A DNA stretch of 6,379 nucleotides from Oligoflexia bacterium (GTDB taxonomy: Bacteria > Bdellovibrionota > UBA1018 > CAIMNF01), in the NCBI GenBank assembly GCA_903842755.1, contig CAIMNF010000226.1, positions 1 through 6,379 on the forward strand, in the 5' to 3' direction. This document shows positions 6,199 through 6,379 of the stretch, one piece after another. A model generated the notes under the pieces. The model searched no databases, was not told the DNA's origin, and saw nothing but the letters and a program-made list of their open reading frames with translations. Within the stretch, counting starts at the first letter, position 1, and each line of letters starts with the position of its first letter. The position numbers and the translations under genes were made by a program.

Positions 6199-6360
6199 AA
6201 TTGCCCCCTCACTCTGCTGAAGTTAAAGCGGGGTTTAAAGTATTTTCTCGGTGAATCAACAAATTAGCCTCTTAGCATCTCGATCCGTTTCTGGAAAATC
6301 CCCCATCCATCTGTTTTAATTAGATTTTTTTTATTTTTTCAGCACAGTCAGGGGGCAGTT
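6199..6360 (-). repeat. 162-bp dispersed repeat with terminal inverted repeats (element B)
   Basis: Second copy of the element at 2967-3128, in the opposite orientation. Its ends, AATTGCCCCCTCACTCTGCT at 6199 and the inverted copy ending CAGTT at 6360, match each other at 19 of 22 positions, better than in element A. The interior aligns with element A after a few single-base gaps and includes GGCTAAT and the A-rich run next to one end. The inner hairpin arms of element A are not conserved here. It lies directly behind the acyl-CoA dehydrogenase gene and could act as a 3' transcript-stabilising or terminating structure. No coding capacity is seen in it or in the last 19 bases of the window. 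Confidence 0.75.
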
Positions 6361-6379
6361 TGTAAAATCTCTTAAACGC

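Noticed and set aside
6191..6202. Short AT-rich palindrome AATTA/TAATT after the dehydrogenase stop
   Set aside because: Five AT pairs with a two-base loop are expected by chance and overlap the edge of element B.

Overview
The window is bacterial chromosome of moderate GC content with four intact genes, all on the plus strand, one broken gene on the minus strand, and two copies of a short dispersed repeat. No rRNA, tRNA, CRISPR array or transposase gene is visible. The lineage cannot be fixed from the sequence. Exported papain-like proteases beside an isovaleryl-CoA-type acyl-CoA dehydrogenase, with an unusually long RlmN, would suit a protein-degrading Gram-negative such as a Bdellovibrionota or other delta-like lineage, but this is a weak inference.

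Positions 1-2966 hold a two-gene operon behind a recognisable sigma-70-type promoter (62-90). The first gene encodes a lipoprotein with a complete papain-like triad (Cys-His-Asn and oxyanion Gln). The second starts 10 bases later. It encodes a larger secreted protein with a long N-terminal region and a divergent papain-like C-terminal domain, in which the usual Asn is Asp and the oxyanion Gln is not in its normal place. The two are probably made together and act in the envelope or outside the cell.

Positions 2967-3128 are a 162-bp element with imperfect terminal inverted repeats (element A). A homologous element of the same length lies in the opposite orientation at 6199-6360 (element B). Element A abuts the stop codon of the second protease-like gene on one side. 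On the other it replaces the C-terminal half of a minus-strand AAA_14/DUF4143-type ATPase gene, which also has a one-base frameshift in an A7 run near its start. A 9-bp inverted repeat lies at the 5' end of that broken gene.

Positions 3614-4933 encode the 23S rRNA/tRNA adenine-C2 methyltransferase RlmN, carrying two lineage-specific insertions. Positions 5003-6190 encode an acyl-CoA dehydrogenase whose catalytic glutamate sits at the isovaleryl-CoA dehydrogenase position. An 8-bp inverted repeat lies in the gap between the two genes. Element B follows the dehydrogenase by 8 bases and nearly fills the end of the window.

The least ordinary items are the tandem canonical/divergent papain-like pair and the 162-bp repeat family with its association with gene 3' ends and gene truncation.
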